A stretch of 64,000 bases of DNA from Leptonema illini DSM 21528 (GTDB taxonomy: Bacteria; Spirochaetota; Leptospiria; Leptospirales; Leptonemataceae), in the NCBI RefSeq assembly GCF_000243335.1, contig NZ_JH597773.1, positions 3,618,115-3,682,114 on the forward strand, in the 5' to 3' direction. Positions 24,244-34,192 of the stretch are shown here, piece by piece. Made by a program: the position numbers and the translations under genes. Position 1 is the stretch's first letter; every line of letters starts with the position of its first letter. The notes under the pieces were generated by a model. That model had not been told where the DNA came from and did no database searches. It was given only the letters and a program-made list of their open reading frames with translations.

Positions 24244-25911
24244 TTAGCGTCCGAGAATCTGTTTGATGATTCGATCATAATCCGGTTCTACAGCCGTCAT
24301 ATAGGGCTCCGAAAGATGAGCGACCCCTCTTTCTTGTGAGTAAAGACGAATGGCCTCGCTTGTCGTTTTGCCGATCGAACAGATACGCCAGCCCTTTGAC
24401 CAATCCCGTTTTACACGATCGAGCGAAGCTGCGAAGGCATGAAACGAGGACGGGCTTCCAAATACTAAAAAAGCATCGTCTTGAATAGAAGCAATCGTTG
24501 ATGCGGGGATTTCAATCGCTTCAGTTGCATAGGCCTCTACGCGTTCGGGCTGGAATCCACCGGCGCTGATGATATCGTAGAATTCTTCGCGACCGGCGGC
24601 GGCCGAGAGTCCGACAATGCGTCGGCCGACAAGTCTGCTCTCACGGGCAGCGAGCAGCGAGCGCGCAAGGCCGGCGCCCGTGCCGTCGTCGCCGATGACG
24701 ATCTGCTGCGAACGCACACCACGCTGTAGCAACATCTCGGCCGTCTTCTCGCCCGGCACTCCCCACACAAACGTGAGATTCTTGAACCAGCGTGCGTCAA
24801 GCTGCTCGATCAGGCGCACTGCATCGGCGCTGAAGCATCCGATGACGGTCTGGTCGGGTAGCTCGGGCAGTCTCTCCAGAAGGGGCCGCGTCTCGATAAC
24901 GCCGATGCAGCGGGCCTCTTTATACGAATCGGAGAGCGACTGCATGCGATCCTTCTTTCCGAACACATAGAGTGGAGTCGAAGCATCCTTCAACTCGGCG
25001 ATCAGGAATTCACGCAGCACCGCCGGCTCGGCATGCCGTCTCGTGAACTGCACGGTATACGGATAACGCGTCTTCAAGAACTCCTTTCCGAGATAGACGG
25101 ACGCTTCGACGAATCCATCCCGTGCATGGGCCTGGATTCCCAGAGGCAGATGGCATCCGCCTTCAAGTGCGGCCAGCACCCCACGCTCTACGGATAGGAT
25201 CTCTGCCAGTGAAGAGTCGTGCAGCTTTGCAAGCGCGTCCCGCGCCGCCGAATCGGCAACCCTGCATTGCACGGCGAGTGTTCCCTGTGCCGGCGCCGGA
25301 ACCAGCGTTTCGACGTCGACGGGCATGATGGCCAGCTGTTCGAGCAGATGCTCTTCCACGAAGCGCTTCTGTTCTATTAAGCGCTGCACTCCGGCCCCCG
25401 AAAGCAGAATGCCTTCAGGCCCGCCTTCTTCGAAGAGTCGTCGCACACGGGTCGGTACGTTACCGCGTAGCTCCATCACCTGTAGGGCCGGCAATAGATG
25501 AAGCAGCTGCGAGCGACGGCGCACCGAGGATGTTCCGATCCGCGCATCGGCTCTGATATAGGGGAACGTATCGCTGACCTGATCCTTCTTTTTGAAGATG
25601 AAATAGTCGCGGGAGTCGAGCCGTTGCGGAATAGCGGCGATCATCAATTCAGGAACGGAGACCGAAGGCAGATCCTTGTAAGAGTGCACGGCAATGTCAG
25701 CCTCGCCGGCAAGCAGGGCATCTTCGATCTCTTTCGTGAAAAGTCCTTTGCGCTCGTCTCCGGAGGCCAGGGCAAAAGGCGCAAGATTCACATCGCCCGT
25801 CGTTTTCACGATGAGCTGCTCTGTTTTATAGCCCAGCGATTCGAGCCTGGCCTGGATATACTCCGTCTGGGCGAGGGCAAGGTCAGATCCACGGGTTGCG
25901 ATGCGAAACAT
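24244..25911 (-). CDS. hemC: Fused porphobilinogen deaminase / uroporphyrinogen-III synthase
   Basis: Bifunctional tetrapyrrole enzyme of 555 residues. The N-terminal ~300 residues are HemC: 'RIATRGSDLALAQTEYIQ', 'IAVHSYKDLPS', 'RIGTSSVRRRSQLLHL', 'RGNVPTRVRRL', 'APAQGTLAVQCR' and the cofactor-binding cysteine in 'ALEGGCHLPLGIQAHA'. The C-terminal ~200 residues are HemD-like ('VIETRPLLERLPELPDQTVI', 'VGLSAAAGREEFYDII', 'FLVFGSPSSFHAFAAS', 'CSIGKTTSEAIRLYSQ'). A HemC-HemD fusion has been described for Leptospira, so this supports the lineage. It is convergent with the fructosamine-kinase gene, with 5 bp between the ends. Confidence 0.93.
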   Translation of the reverse strand: MFRIATRGSDLALAQTEYIQARLESLGYKTEQLIVKTTGDVNLAPFALASGDERKGLFTKEIEDALLAGEADIAVHSYKDLPSVSVPELMIAAIPQRLDSRDYFIFKKKDQVSDTFPYIRADARIGTSSVRRRSQLLHLLPALQVMELRGNVPTRVRRLFEEGGPEGILLSGAGVQRLIEQKRFVEEHLLEQLAIMPVDVETLVPAPAQGTLAVQCRVADSAARDALAKLHDSSLAEILSVERGVLAALEGGCHLPLGIQAHARDGFVEASVYLGKEFLKTRYPYTVQFTRRHAEPAVLREFLIAELKDASTPLYVFGKKDRMQSLSDSYKEARCIGVIETRPLLERLPELPDQTVIGCFSADAVRLIEQLDARWFKNLTFVWGVPGEKTAEMLLQRGVRSQQIVIGDDGTGAGLARSLLAARESRLVGRRIVGLSAAAGREEFYDIISAGGFQPERVEAYATEAIEIPASTIASIQDDAFLVFGSPSSFHAFAASLDRVKRDWSKGWRICSIGKTTSEAIRLYSQERGVAHLSEPYMTAVEPDYDRIIKQILGR

Positions 25912-26018
25912 AGTTTCTTTTTTTAGAAGGCATCCGTGCAGTCCACCGCTAAGAGGTGCGTAGGTGGTGTGATTATTTGTCCTTGCCTTTCTGTGTTCGT
26001 ACCTTTATAAAGAAATTG

Positions 26019-26813
26019 ATGCCTTCTCTCTTCTTTGACGCGCACTTACATATAATCGATCCGCGCTTTCCTATTTCGAAAAACCAGGGATTTCTGCCCG
26101 ATCCCTACACCGTCGACGATTACAGACAGGCGCTGGCCGATCTGGAAACGCTTGTTACTCCGGTCGGCGGTGCAATCGTATCGGGTAGCTTTCAAGGCTT
26201 CGATCAATCCTATCTGCTCGATGCGCTTGAGATTCTCAATGCCGTTGAGGTACAGGAAGCTCGCGGGTCGCAATATGTCGGCGTCACCCAGATCCCCTAT
26301 GATTATCCAGACACTGGCATTATGTCGCTTCATCGCCAGGGTGTGCGAGCCGTGCGCTTTAACCTGCGCCGTGGCGGATCAGAATCAGCCGATCATATTG
26401 AAGTCCTTTCCCGGCGCGTGTATGAACTGGCAGGGTGGCACGTGGAGTTTTATATCGATACAGCAGAGCTCGATGATGGGCTGATCGAGCGGCTGCTGGC
26501 GTTGCCGCAGATCGTCGTCGATCACCTTGGATTGTCTGAGGCCGGACTGCCGCCTCTTCTGCGCCTTGTTGAAGGAGGCGCCCGTGTGAAGGCGAGCGGA
26601 TTCCATCGCGGAGATTTGAACTGGCTGGCCGCAATGAGGCAGATTCATGCGGTGAATCCCGATGCACTGATGTTTGGGACCGACCTGCCGGGTACTCGAG
26701 CGCCGATGCCTTTTCAGAGAGCCGATCTGGAGCGCCTTCTGGATGCCTTCGCCGAGGATGTGTTGCAGCGCATTCTGTACGAGAATGCGCGGGCGCTCTA
26801 TCGGCTGGGTTGA
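26019..26813 (+). CDS. Amidohydrolase-2 family TIM-barrel hydrolase
   Basis: Soluble metal-dependent hydrolase of 264 residues (from ATG 26019; the frame is open 21 codons upstream without family similarity). The metal motif H-x-H is in 'FFDAHLHIIDPRFPI'; further ligands are suggested by 'IVVDHLGL' and 'LMFGTDLPGTRAPMP'. The pattern fits 2-pyrone-4,6-dicarboxylate lactonase and related amidohydrolases. The substrate cannot be read from the sequence, and no catabolic operon surrounds it. Confidence 0.8.
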   Translation: MPSLFFDAHLHIIDPRFPISKNQGFLPDPYTVDDYRQALADLETLVTPVGGAIVSGSFQGFDQSYLLDALEILNAVEVQEARGSQYVGVTQIPYDYPDTGIMSLHRQGVRAVRFNLRRGGSESADHIEVLSRRVYELAGWHVEFYIDTAELDDGLIERLLALPQIVVDHLGLSEAGLPPLLRLVEGGARVKASGFHRGDLNWLAAMRQIHAVNPDALMFGTDLPGTRAPMPFQRADLERLLDAFAEDVLQRILYENARALYRLG

Positions 26814-26882
26814 GTTCTGTGCTTGAAGAACGCAAAGCACATCTTCAGAGGCCAGCCTGGCATTGACCAGCCTGCTCAGTGA

Positions 26883-28781
26883 TCAGGCATTGCGGCCGCT
26901 CAGCTGAAGTAGCCTCATGTGAATGAGATCGATGTCGGGCGGATCGACGCCTGAGATGCGCGAGGCGGCGTCGAGGTCGACCGGGCGCAGACGCTTCAGC
27001 TTTTCACGCGCCTCCTTCTTCATAGCAGTCAGGCTATCATAGTCGAAGTCTGCGGGGATGACGATCTGGCGTGCCTTCTCCCGACGCTCGATGTTCTCCA
27101 TCTCGCGCTTCACGTAGCCTTCGTATTTCACTTCCATCTCTAATATGCGTCGGTGATCCTCGTCGAGCTGCATCACCTCGGGTACAAAGACCTGAACATC
27201 CTCAAGCTGCACCTCGGGACGGCGCAGAAACGAGTCGACGGTCTTACCGAACATCTGGTCCGTACGGGGGATGCCTTTCTCGGCCAGCAGCGCGTCGAAC
27301 TCGGGAAGCGGGCGCATGCCGGTCGCATAGATCTTTTTCCGAATGCCTTCGATGCGCGCGTAGCGATCGACCATGCGAGCAAAGTCGTCGTCGGTGATCA
27401 GGCCGAGCTCATGCCCGTATTTCATAAGCCGACGATCTGCGTTATCCTGTCGCAGCAGCAGCCGATGCTCGGCGCGGCTCGTGAACATACGGTAGGGATC
27501 TTCGACGCCCTTGTACACGAGGTCGTCGACAAGGACGCCGATGTAGGCCTCCCCTCGCGAAAGCACAAAGGGCGCCTCTCCGCGCAGCGAACGCAGCACA
27601 TTGATGCCGGCCATGAGGCCCTGGGCGGCGGCCTCTTCATAACCCGTCGTACCGTTGATCTGTCCGGCGAAGTAAAGATGGCGGATCTTCTTCGTCTGCA
27701 AATCGGGACCGAGCTCGCGCGGATCGACATAGTCGTATTCGACCGCATAGCCGGGCTTCATGATCTCAGCCTCTTCAAGACCGCGGCAGGAACGGATGAG
27801 CTTCCACTGGATCTCTTCGGGTAGCGACGTCGAGACGCCGTTTAGATAGACCTCTCCGGTACGGATGCCTTCGGGCTCGATAAAGATATGATGTCGCTCT
27901 CGGTCCGTGAAGCGCACGACCTTATCTTCGATGCTCGGGCAGTAGCGCGGTCCGGTACTCTGGATCTGTCCCGAGTACATGGGCGCCCGGTCCAGGTTAT
28001 CGAGGATGAGCCGGTGGGCCTCTGCGTTCGTATAGGTGATGTAGCAGTCGATCTGCTGTTGTCGGATCGCCTGTGTCGCATACGAGAAGGGCTGCGGAAT
28101 CTCGTCGGGAGGCTGCACCTCCGTCTTTGAAAAGTCAATGGATTTTTTGAGAACGCGTGGAGGCGTGCCGGTTTTCAGACGGCCGAGGGCGAAGCCGTAA
28201 TGAGCAAGGCAATCCGAGAGGCCGATGGCCGACGATTCAGAGATGCGACCCGATTTTGCCTGGTACTCGCCGATGTGAATCAGGCCGTTCAGGAAGGTGC
28301 CCGTCGTCAGAATGACGGCCCGGCCCGCGATCTCATGGCCGCGACCGGTGACGACGCCGACCACCGCATCGTTCTCGATGAGCAGAGAGTTAACCGTATC
28401 CTGGCGCAGGCTTAGATTCGGCGTTTCTTCAAGCGTCCACTTCACGACGTTCTGATAGGCCTTCTTTTCGGCCTGGGCTCTAGGCGCCCATACGGCCGGA
28501 CCCTTGCTGCGATTGAGCATCTTGAAGTGGATGCCCGTCTCGTCGATGACGCGACCCATGATGCCGCCGAGGGCGTCGATCTCACGTACCATGTGCCCTT
28601 TGGCAATACCGCCGATGGCCGGGTTGCACGACATCTGGCCGAGCGTATCGAGATTCATCGAGATGAGTACGGTTTGCAGTCCGCCTTTAGCGCAGGCATA
28701 AGCGGCCTCGGCGCCGGCATGACCACCGCCTACGACGACGACGTCGAAGCGTGACGGAATAACAGGATTTTGCTCGTTCAT
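26883..28781 (-). CDS. mnmG: tRNA uridine-5-carboxymethylaminomethyl synthase MnmG (GidA)
   Basis: FAD enzyme that, with MnmE, modifies wobble uridine-34. The start at 28781 ('[13 protein letters not shown]') gives 632 residues, the normal size; the frame is open upstream for 85 codons of unrelated sequence. Motifs: FAD site '[20 protein letters not shown]', '[20 protein letters not shown]', '[11 protein letters not shown]', '[16 protein letters not shown]', '[20 protein letters not shown]', '[20 protein letters not shown]' and '[20 protein letters not shown]'. As in many bacteria it lies near rsmG and parAB. Confidence 0.96.
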   Translation of the reverse strand: MNEQNPVIPSRFDVVVVGGGHAGAEAAYACAKGGLQTVLISMNLDTLGQMSCNPAIGGIAKGHMVREIDALGGIMGRVIDETGIHFKMLNRSKGPAVWAPRAQAEKKAYQNVVKWTLEETPNLSLRQDTVNSLLIENDAVVGVVTGRGHEIAGRAVILTTGTFLNGLIHIGEYQAKSGRISESSAIGLSDCLAHYGFALGRLKTGTPPRVLKKSIDFSKTEVQPPDEIPQPFSYATQAIRQQQIDCYITYTNAEAHRLILDNLDRAPMYSGQIQSTGPRYCPSIEDKVVRFTDRERHHIFIEPEGIRTGEVYLNGVSTSLPEEIQWKLIRSCRGLEEAEIMKPGYAVEYDYVDPRELGPDLQTKKIRHLYFAGQINGTTGYEEAAAQGLMAGINVLRSLRGEAPFVLSRGEAYIGVLVDDLVYKGVEDPYRMFTSRAEHRLLLRQDNADRRLMKYGHELGLITDDDFARMVDRYARIEGIRKKIYATGMRPLPEFDALLAEKGIPRTDQMFGKTVDSFLRRPEVQLEDVQVFVPEVMQLDEDHRRILEMEVKYEGYVKREMENIERREKARQIVIPADFDYDSLTAMKKEAREKLKRLRPVDLDAASRISGVDPPDIDLIHMRLLQLSGRNA

Positions 28782-28875
28782 AAAAAGGGATGCTTGAAAA
28801 GGGGGAAGGCTCAGAACCAGATAAGTGGATTTTTCGCTCATGGCAATCAAACAAAGCAGAGATAATAGAAACGGT

Positions 28876-31173
28876 ATGAAGCGCTCTCTTATCATCATTG
28901 GCGGAGGCATGCTGCAGCTTCCGCTTATACGCACCGCCCGTCGCATGGGGCTTTCTGTCATCGTCTTCGACATGGACCCGGATGCCGTGGGTATGAAAGA
29001 GGCCGACATGGCCGTGCGCATGAGCACCCGCGACATCGACGGATGTGTGCGCGAGGCGAAAAAGCTGCGTCAGACGATTCAGGTGCACGGCGTCATCACG
29101 GCAGGCACCGATGCCAGCCGTGCCGTCGCCGCCATCGCCGGAGCGCTCGAATTACCGGGCATCCGCTACAGCGCCGCCGAGGCCGCTTCGAATAAAGTTC
29201 TCATGCGCAAGACATTGCGGCGGCACGGTGTGCCCATTCCCGATTTCTATTCCGTATGGTCGTTGAAAGAGGCGCGGGATGCCCTGGATGAACTGGGCTG
29301 TCCGGCCGTGCTCAAGCCGGCCGAGAATATGGGTGCTCGCGGCGTTATCAAGATTCGCAGCCGTGAAGAGCTGCAGCGCGCCTACAGACATACAAAGAAA
29401 TATGCGACGACGGGGGAACTGATCCTCGAAGAATACATGGAAGGCCCGGAGCTTTCGGTGGATGCTCTTGCATGGAATGGACAGATCCGCATGACGGGCA
29501 TCGCCGATCGAATCATCACCAATGAGCCCTATTTCATCGAGATCGGCCATAACATGCCGTCTGCCTTGAGTCCGGCTATTCTGGCCGAGGCCGAAGAGGT
29601 GATGAAGGCAGGCATGCGTGCGCTTGAGATTCACACAGGAGCGGGCAAGGGCGATTTAAAAGTCACACCGAAAGGCGTCATGGTCGGCGAGATTGCAGCC
29701 CGTCTTTCAGGCGGATGGATGAGTTCGCACACCTTCCCTCTGCATAGCGGTATCGATCTGTATCGCGCAGCCATCCGCATCGCACTTAGTGAAGAGCCGG
29801 GCGATCTTGATCCGGTGCATGACTTTGTCTGTATAGAGCGTGGTATGCTCTCTGCTCCGGGTAAGATCCTTTCCATCGAGGGCATTGAGGCGATGCGAGC
29901 CGTTCCAGGAGTCGAAGAGGTCATTATAACGAAGCCCGTCGGCTCGGTGATGCAGCCGATCACAAGCAACATCGATAAGGTCGGCCATGTGATTCTGCGA
30001 GGACGCACGCTTGCCGAGGCCGAGGCTTCTGCCGCTGCTGCCTTTGCGCATCTGCAGATCGCCGTCGACGATACCTTCAGCGTGGACTGGAAGCAGGTGG
30101 AGCAGAAGGCACGGGAACGCTTTGGCGAATCTGTATGCTGGGTCTGCAAGGCCTGTGATGGAACAAACTGCGCAAGCTCCGTTCCTGGCATGGGGGGCGT
30201 CGGTTCGCAGGCATCGTTCATCGACAACTCTGTTGCTCTTTCGGAGTATAAGATTCTTCCGCGCTACATTCGAGAGTTCGTCACTCCACAGACCGGGCTT
30301 GAGCTATTCGGACGTCACCTTGAACATCCGATTATGATCGCGCCCATGACGGGGGCGACGACGAATCTGGGGGATGCTATCTCAGAAGAAGAGCTTGCCC
30401 GACACCTCGTGCAGGGCACCCGCGAGACGGGATCGATCGGCTGGGTTGGCGACGGAGCGAGCATCAACAAGTATCATTCTATTTACGGTGTACTGAAAGA
30501 GCAGGACGGGTTTGGAATCGCCATCCTCAAGCCGCGGGCCGATACCGATGCGTTGTTACAGCGCATCGATGAGGCCACAGAGGGCGGCTTTGTTGCGGTG
30601 GGCATGGATATCGACGCCATTACCTTTCGCACGCTCGCACTGCGCGGACAGAAGGGCATGGCTCGCAGCTTTGCCGCTATTGAGGAACTGTGTCGGCGCA
30701 CTTCCCTGCCGTTCATATTGAAAGGCATTATGAATCCGGACGATGCACGGGCCGCTGTGGATGCGGGAGTGGCCGCTATCGTCGTTTCAAACCATGGCGG
30801 TCGGGTGCATGAAGAGCTTCCCGGAACGGCGCGCGTGCTGCCCGAGGTTGTGGCGGCGGTGGCAGGACGCATTCCTGTTCTTGTCGATGGAGGCATCCGC
30901 TCTGGTAGCGACGTTTTCAAGATGCTTTGCCTTGGGGCGAATGCGGTGCTTGTCGGTCGCCCCGCTGTGATTGCTGCGGTCGGGGGTGGCCTGCCCGCCG
31001 TGAAGGTGCTGCTGCAGCGCTATGCCGTTGAGCTCCGTCAGACGATGGAACTCTGCGGTGTATTGTCGCTTCGAGATGCCGGACCGTCCTATCTGAAGCG
31101 GATCAAAGAGCCGGGCGAAAGCTCATCGGGCGCTGCCGGATCTTCTTCGAAAGATCGGACTCAAGCAACCTGA
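28876..31173 (+). CDS. ATP-grasp / FMN-dependent alpha-hydroxyacid-dehydrogenase-type fusion
   Basis: A 765-residue two-domain enzyme (ATG 28876; the frame is open 17 codons upstream). Residues ~1-400 are an ATP-grasp ligase of the carbamoyl-phosphate-synthase/PurK type: nucleotide fold '[20 protein letters not shown]', '[20 protein letters not shown]', '[17 protein letters not shown]', '[16 protein letters not shown]'. Residues ~415-745 are an FMN-dependent dehydrogenase: an N-terminal Cys motif '[20 protein letters not shown]', '[13 protein letters not shown]', '[12 protein letters not shown]', catalytic '[16 protein letters not shown]' and '[20 protein letters not shown]'. The second domain is full length and matches a stand-alone oxidase family with the same Cys motif. 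It diverges from mnmG. Substrate and pathway are unknown. Confidence 0.85.
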   Translation: MKRSLIIIGGGMLQLPLIRTARRMGLSVIVFDMDPDAVGMKEADMAVRMSTRDIDGCVREAKKLRQTIQVHGVITAGTDASRAVAAIAGALELPGIRYSAAEAASNKVLMRKTLRRHGVPIPDFYSVWSLKEARDALDELGCPAVLKPAENMGARGVIKIRSREELQRAYRHTKKYATTGELILEEYMEGPELSVDALAWNGQIRMTGIADRIITNEPYFIEIGHNMPSALSPAILAEAEEVMKAGMRALEIHTGAGKGDLKVTPKGVMVGEIAARLSGGWMSSHTFPLHSGIDLYRAAIRIALSEEPGDLDPVHDFVCIERGMLSAPGKILSIEGIEAMRAVPGVEEVIITKPVGSVMQPITSNIDKVGHVILRGRTLAEAEASAAAAFAHLQIAVDDTFSVDWKQVEQKARERFGESVCWVCKACDGTNCASSVPGMGGVGSQASFIDNSVALSEYKILPRYIREFVTPQTGLELFGRHLEHPIMIAPMTGATTNLGDAISEEELARHLVQGTRETGSIGWVGDGASINKYHSIYGVLKEQDGFGIAILKPRADTDALLQRIDEATEGGFVAVGMDIDAITFRTLALRGQKGMARSFAAIEELCRRTSLPFILKGIMNPDDARAAVDAGVAAIVVSNHGGRVHEELPGTARVLPEVVAAVAGRIPVLVDGGIRSGSDVFKMLCLGANAVLVGRPAVIAAVGGGLPAVKVLLQRYAVELRQTMELCGVLSLRDAGPSYLKRIKEPGESSSGAAGSSSKDRTQAT

Positions 31174-31660
31174 CACTGACCTGACAGCCGTTCTCGTTAA
31201 AGTCCTGAAAGGCTACGAAGGAGCGGTTCAGCAGATCGGCGAAGTCGATGGAGCCGAGCAGGATCTCCCTGTCAGTAAAGACGTGCGGATAGTCCTGCTT
31301 GAAATCCCCTTTTTCCTGTTTAGCGCTTCCAGGGACTCCGAACCGCGTATGCAGCATCATCGAGACGAGGCGGTCATGCGCCATCTCGCCGGCCCGATTG
31401 AGGCAGGCCTGGCGCATCTGTTGCAGTTGTCCGTCACCGGCCCGCATGGTCGAAGAACCGGCTGCCTGTAAGAGATCGGGCGAAAGGAAGCCTTCTTCGA
31501 GAAAGTTATAAAGGGCGTCTCGCTTGTAGTAGATCTCGGATGGCTGAAGGGGCGAGCAGCTCATGGCAAGCGGCAGAGCGCCACACAGGATCAGGGCGGC
31601 AAAGGAGCGAAAGGGCAAGAGACGCATGGCCCAATCAACGAGACGCTGGCAGGAGAGCAT
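31103..31660 (-). CDS. Lipoprotein of unknown function
   Basis: A 185-residue lipoprotein: long signal sequence and lipobox 'LPLAMSCSP' (Cys ~35). AGGAAA lies 6 nt before the ATG at 31660. The mature part is mostly helical and has four cysteines including the lipobox one ('QQMRQACLNRAGEM', '[13 protein letters not shown]'). Its 3' end overlaps the end of the convergent ATP-grasp/FMN gene by 71 bp. No family was recognised. Confidence 0.68.
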   Translation of the reverse strand: MLSCQRLVDWAMRLLPFRSFAALILCGALPLAMSCSPLQPSEIYYKRDALYNFLEEGFLSPDLLQAAGSSTMRAGDGQLQQMRQACLNRAGEMAHDRLVSMMLHTRFGVPGSAKQEKGDFKQDYPHVFTDREILLGSIDFADLLNRSFVAFQDFNENGCQVSVRLLESDLSKKIRQRPMSFRPAL

Positions 31661-31715
31661 CTGAAATTTCCTGGTTATTGGATTTCAGGGAATGCTCCGA
31701 CAAAAAGAAGGTCAC

Positions 31716-32441
31716 ATGTCTTTTCTTGAAGATCTGAATCCGGCGGCCGACCGGACGATTCTCGAACTCTTTGATGGGCAGGCGATCGAATCGTTTTACT
31801 CCTTCTTGCGTGAGAAGAATGATATCGGCGGGTTCTTCTCAAAGGGCGATTTCGAGAGGATCGCCGATCGTCACCTGTATGAGAGCCTGGCCTATGTGGC
31901 CCGCATTATGTCCCTGAAAGGTGTTTCACGTGAAACAAAAATCCTCGATGCAGGCAGCGGGCCGGGGTTGCCAGGCTATCTGTTTACCTGCCTGAAAGAG
32001 CCTCCTTATGTCACGTTGCTCGACTCGTCCCGTCGGCGCCTATCACTGCTGGAGGAGTTCCACCGTTCGCTGCCCCCGGAGCGCCTGCAACGGCTGAAGG
32101 GACGAGTGCGCTTTCAGTATGCCCGCGCCGAGGAAAGCAAAGGCGACTATGATATCGTAACGGCCCGGGCGCTCATCCCCTTCCCTTTCAACGCCATTTT
32201 ACTGCGCCATCTTCTTAAAGGACAGATGGCGCTGGCCACCGGCCCCTCGCCTGTCACCCCGGAATCAGAAAAACTGCTGCAACAGTTCGGTTTGATGGTG
32301 GAAGAATCTTGCCCGCTGGCCGAACTGGATTTTATCGGTGAACGGCATCTGCTTCTGCTACGGAAGAAGAACCGCACATCGACGCTTCAGCCCGTTCCGT
32401 GGAAGACCATTCAGGGACTGCGGGCCGCTTCAGAGAAATGA
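31716..32441 (+). CDS. rsmG: 16S rRNA (guanine-527-N7) methyltransferase RsmG (GidB)
   Basis: SAM-dependent methyltransferase of 241 residues (ATG 31716, upstream AGAAGG). Motifs: 'RHLYESLAYVARI', SAM-binding 'ILDAGSGPGLPGYLFTCL', 'VTLLDSSRRRLSLLEEFHRS', 'FQYARAEESKGDYDIVTARA'. It heads the rsmG-parA-parB cluster typical of the region near the chromosome origin, and it contains a parS sequence in its coding region. Confidence 0.92.
   Translation: MSFLEDLNPAADRTILELFDGQAIESFYSFLREKNDIGGFFSKGDFERIADRHLYESLAYVARIMSLKGVSRETKILDAGSGPGLPGYLFTCLKEPPYVTLLDSSRRRLSLLEEFHRSLPPERLQRLKGRVRFQYARAEESKGDYDIVTARALIPFPFNAILLRHLLKGQMALATGPSPVTPESEKLLQQFGLMVEESCPLAELDFIGERHLLLLRKKNRTSTLQPVPWKTIQGLRAASEK
31922..31937. 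promoter_or_regulatory. parS centromere site inside rsmG
   Basis: TGTTTCACGTGAAACA, an exact match to the 16-bp palindromic ParB-binding consensus first defined in Bacillus subtilis. It encodes 'VSRET' in RsmG and lies about 1.4 kb upstream of parB. Confidence 0.93.
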
Positions 32442-32490
32442 CCGATTGCCGTGATAGCATGGCAGGACATCACACACAAAGGAAACATTC

Positions 32491-33252
32491 ATGGCGCAGA
32501 TAATCGCTATTGCCAACCAGAAAGGCGGAGTCGGGAAAACGACCTCCACGATCAACCTCGCCGCCGCTCTCGGCCGCCTCGGTAAGTCGGTGCTCATCGT
32601 CGATCTTGATCCGCAGGGCAACGCCTCCTCGGGACTTGGAATCGATATTCATAAGACGGAGCGCACGATCTACGAGATCCTGCTTGAAGAGTATTCGGTG
32701 GCCGAGTGCATCGTGGAGTCGGCAGAGAAAGGCGTGCAGATCGTTCCGTCAAACGTCAACCTCTCGGGTATTGAGGTGGACCTTCTGGAAAGCGAGAATC
32801 GCAATCATCGCCTCAAAGGGTATCTTGATCCGGTTCGCAATCGTTTCGACGTCATTCTTATTGATTGCCCGCCGAACCTCGGTATCCTCACGCTGAACGC
32901 CCTCTGCGCTGCGGATGGCGTCATCATCCCGCTTCAAACCGAGTACTATGCGCTCGAGGGGATCACACAGCTTGTTAAGGTGATTCAGATGGTGCAGAAG
33001 TCGTTGAACCCTGCCCTTGCGTTGACGGGCGTTCTGCTCACCATGTACGATCAGAGAACGAATCTGTCTCGCATGGTCGTCGACGATGTGCGCGGACACT
33101 TTCAGGATGCGGTCTTTCAAACGATCGTGCCGCGTAACGTGAAGCTCTCCGAGGCGCCGTCGTTCGGCCAGAGCATCCTGATCTATGCGCCCGACAGTCC
33201 GGGTGCAGCGGCCTATCAGGGCGTCGCCGAAGAGCTGGTGAAGCGCATCTGA
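32491..33252 (+). CDS. parA: Chromosome partitioning ATPase ParA (Soj)
   Basis: Deviant Walker A ATPase of 253 residues that drives origin segregation with ParB and parS. 'IIAIANQKGGVGKTTSTINL' (residues ~4-23) is the deviant Walker A; 'VLIVDLDPQGNASSGLGI' and 'DVILIDCPPNLGILTLNAL' are the other ATPase motifs. There is no N-terminal HTH extension, so it is chromosomal rather than plasmid type. AAAGGAAA precedes the ATG. Confidence 0.96.
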   Translation: MAQIIAIANQKGGVGKTTSTINLAAALGRLGKSVLIVDLDPQGNASSGLGIDIHKTERTIYEILLEEYSVAECIVESAEKGVQIVPSNVNLSGIEVDLLESENRNHRLKGYLDPVRNRFDVILIDCPPNLGILTLNALCAADGVIIPLQTEYYALEGITQLVKVIQMVQKSLNPALALTGVLLTMYDQRTNLSRMVVDDVRGHFQDAVFQTIVPRNVKLSEAPSFGQSILIYAPDSPGAAAYQGVAEELVKRI

Positions 33253-33320
33253 TACCGATGGATCTTCGTACTGCAAGAAAGGCAGTCGGATCGATGTAGA
33301 AGGATAAAGGAAGAACTACT

Positions 33321-34187
33321 ATGAGCTTGAAGAAAACAGGACTGGGCCGCGGCCTCTCGAATCTTATTCCCGATGCTCCGTCGGCGAGCGTCGCCTCTTC
33401 GTCGGAGTTTCAATACCTGAACCTCGACGAGATTGATCCGAATCCGGATCAGCCACGCCGCGTCTTTAAAGAGCAGGAGCTGAGCGAGCTCGCCGAGACG
33501 ATCCAGAACGTCGGCGTCATCGAGCCCATCGTCGTGCGCAAAAAAGGCAATCGTTATCTGATTATTTCGGGAGAGCGTCGCTGGCGAGCCTCGAAGCTGG
33601 TCGGATATAAAAAGATCCCCGCCGTCATTAAGGACTTCGACGACGTGCGTGCGGCTGAGGTCGCGTTGATTGAGAACATCCAGCGTGAAGACCTGAGCGC
33701 CATTGAAGAGGCGCGAGCCTACGAGAGCCTGATGGCGCTGACCGGCGATAAGCCCGGCGACCTGGCTAAGAAGGTAGGAAAGGACCGCACGACGATTACG
33801 AACCTGCTGCGTCTGTTGAAGTTGCCCGAAGAGATACTCAAGCTTGTTGAAGAGAAGATGATTACGGCAGGGCAGGCCCGGCCGCTTCTCAGTCTCGGAG
33901 ATCGGAAGATGATGACCCAGCTTGCCGGCCGGATCGCCAGAGAGGGATGGTCTGCTCGTCGTGTGGAAGACGAGGTGGCGAAGTTAACCGAAGTCGCCGG
34001 ACCGACGAAGGCGAAGTCGTCGGGCAAGGATGCGAATACGCGAAAGATGGAAGAGCGCATCAGGGCCCGTCTGACGGCAAAGGTTGATCTGGCGCATAAA
34101 GGCAGCGGAGGCGGAAAGCTGACGATCCAGTACAGCTCGCTCGATGACCTGGAGCGCATCCTCGATCTGATGGGCGTGAAGATGTGA
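33321..34187 (+). CDS. parB: Chromosome partitioning protein ParB (Spo0J)
   Basis: ParB CTPase clamp of 288 residues. N-terminal 'TGLGRGLSNLIPD' tail; ParB/Srx CTP-binding region 'EIDPNPDQPRR', 'GVIEPIVVRKKGNRYLIISG', 'GERRWRAS' and 'ALIENIQREDLSAIEEARAY'; HTH 'LAKKVGKDRTTITNLLRLLK'; C-terminal dimerisation segment 'IQYSSLDDLERILDLM'. A matching parS lies upstream in rsmG. Its stop overlaps a GTG of the next frame. Confidence 0.96.
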   Translation: MSLKKTGLGRGLSNLIPDAPSASVASSSEFQYLNLDEIDPNPDQPRRVFKEQELSELAETIQNVGVIEPIVVRKKGNRYLIISGERRWRASKLVGYKKIPAVIKDFDDVRAAEVALIENIQREDLSAIEEARAYESLMALTGDKPGDLAKKVGKDRTTITNLLRLLKLPEEILKLVEEKMITAGQARPLLSLGDRKMMTQLAGRIAREGWSARRVEDEVAKLTEVAGPTKAKSSGKDANTRKMEERIRARLTAKVDLAHKGSGGGKLTIQYSSLDDLERILDLMGVKM

Positions 34188-34192
34188 TCAGA

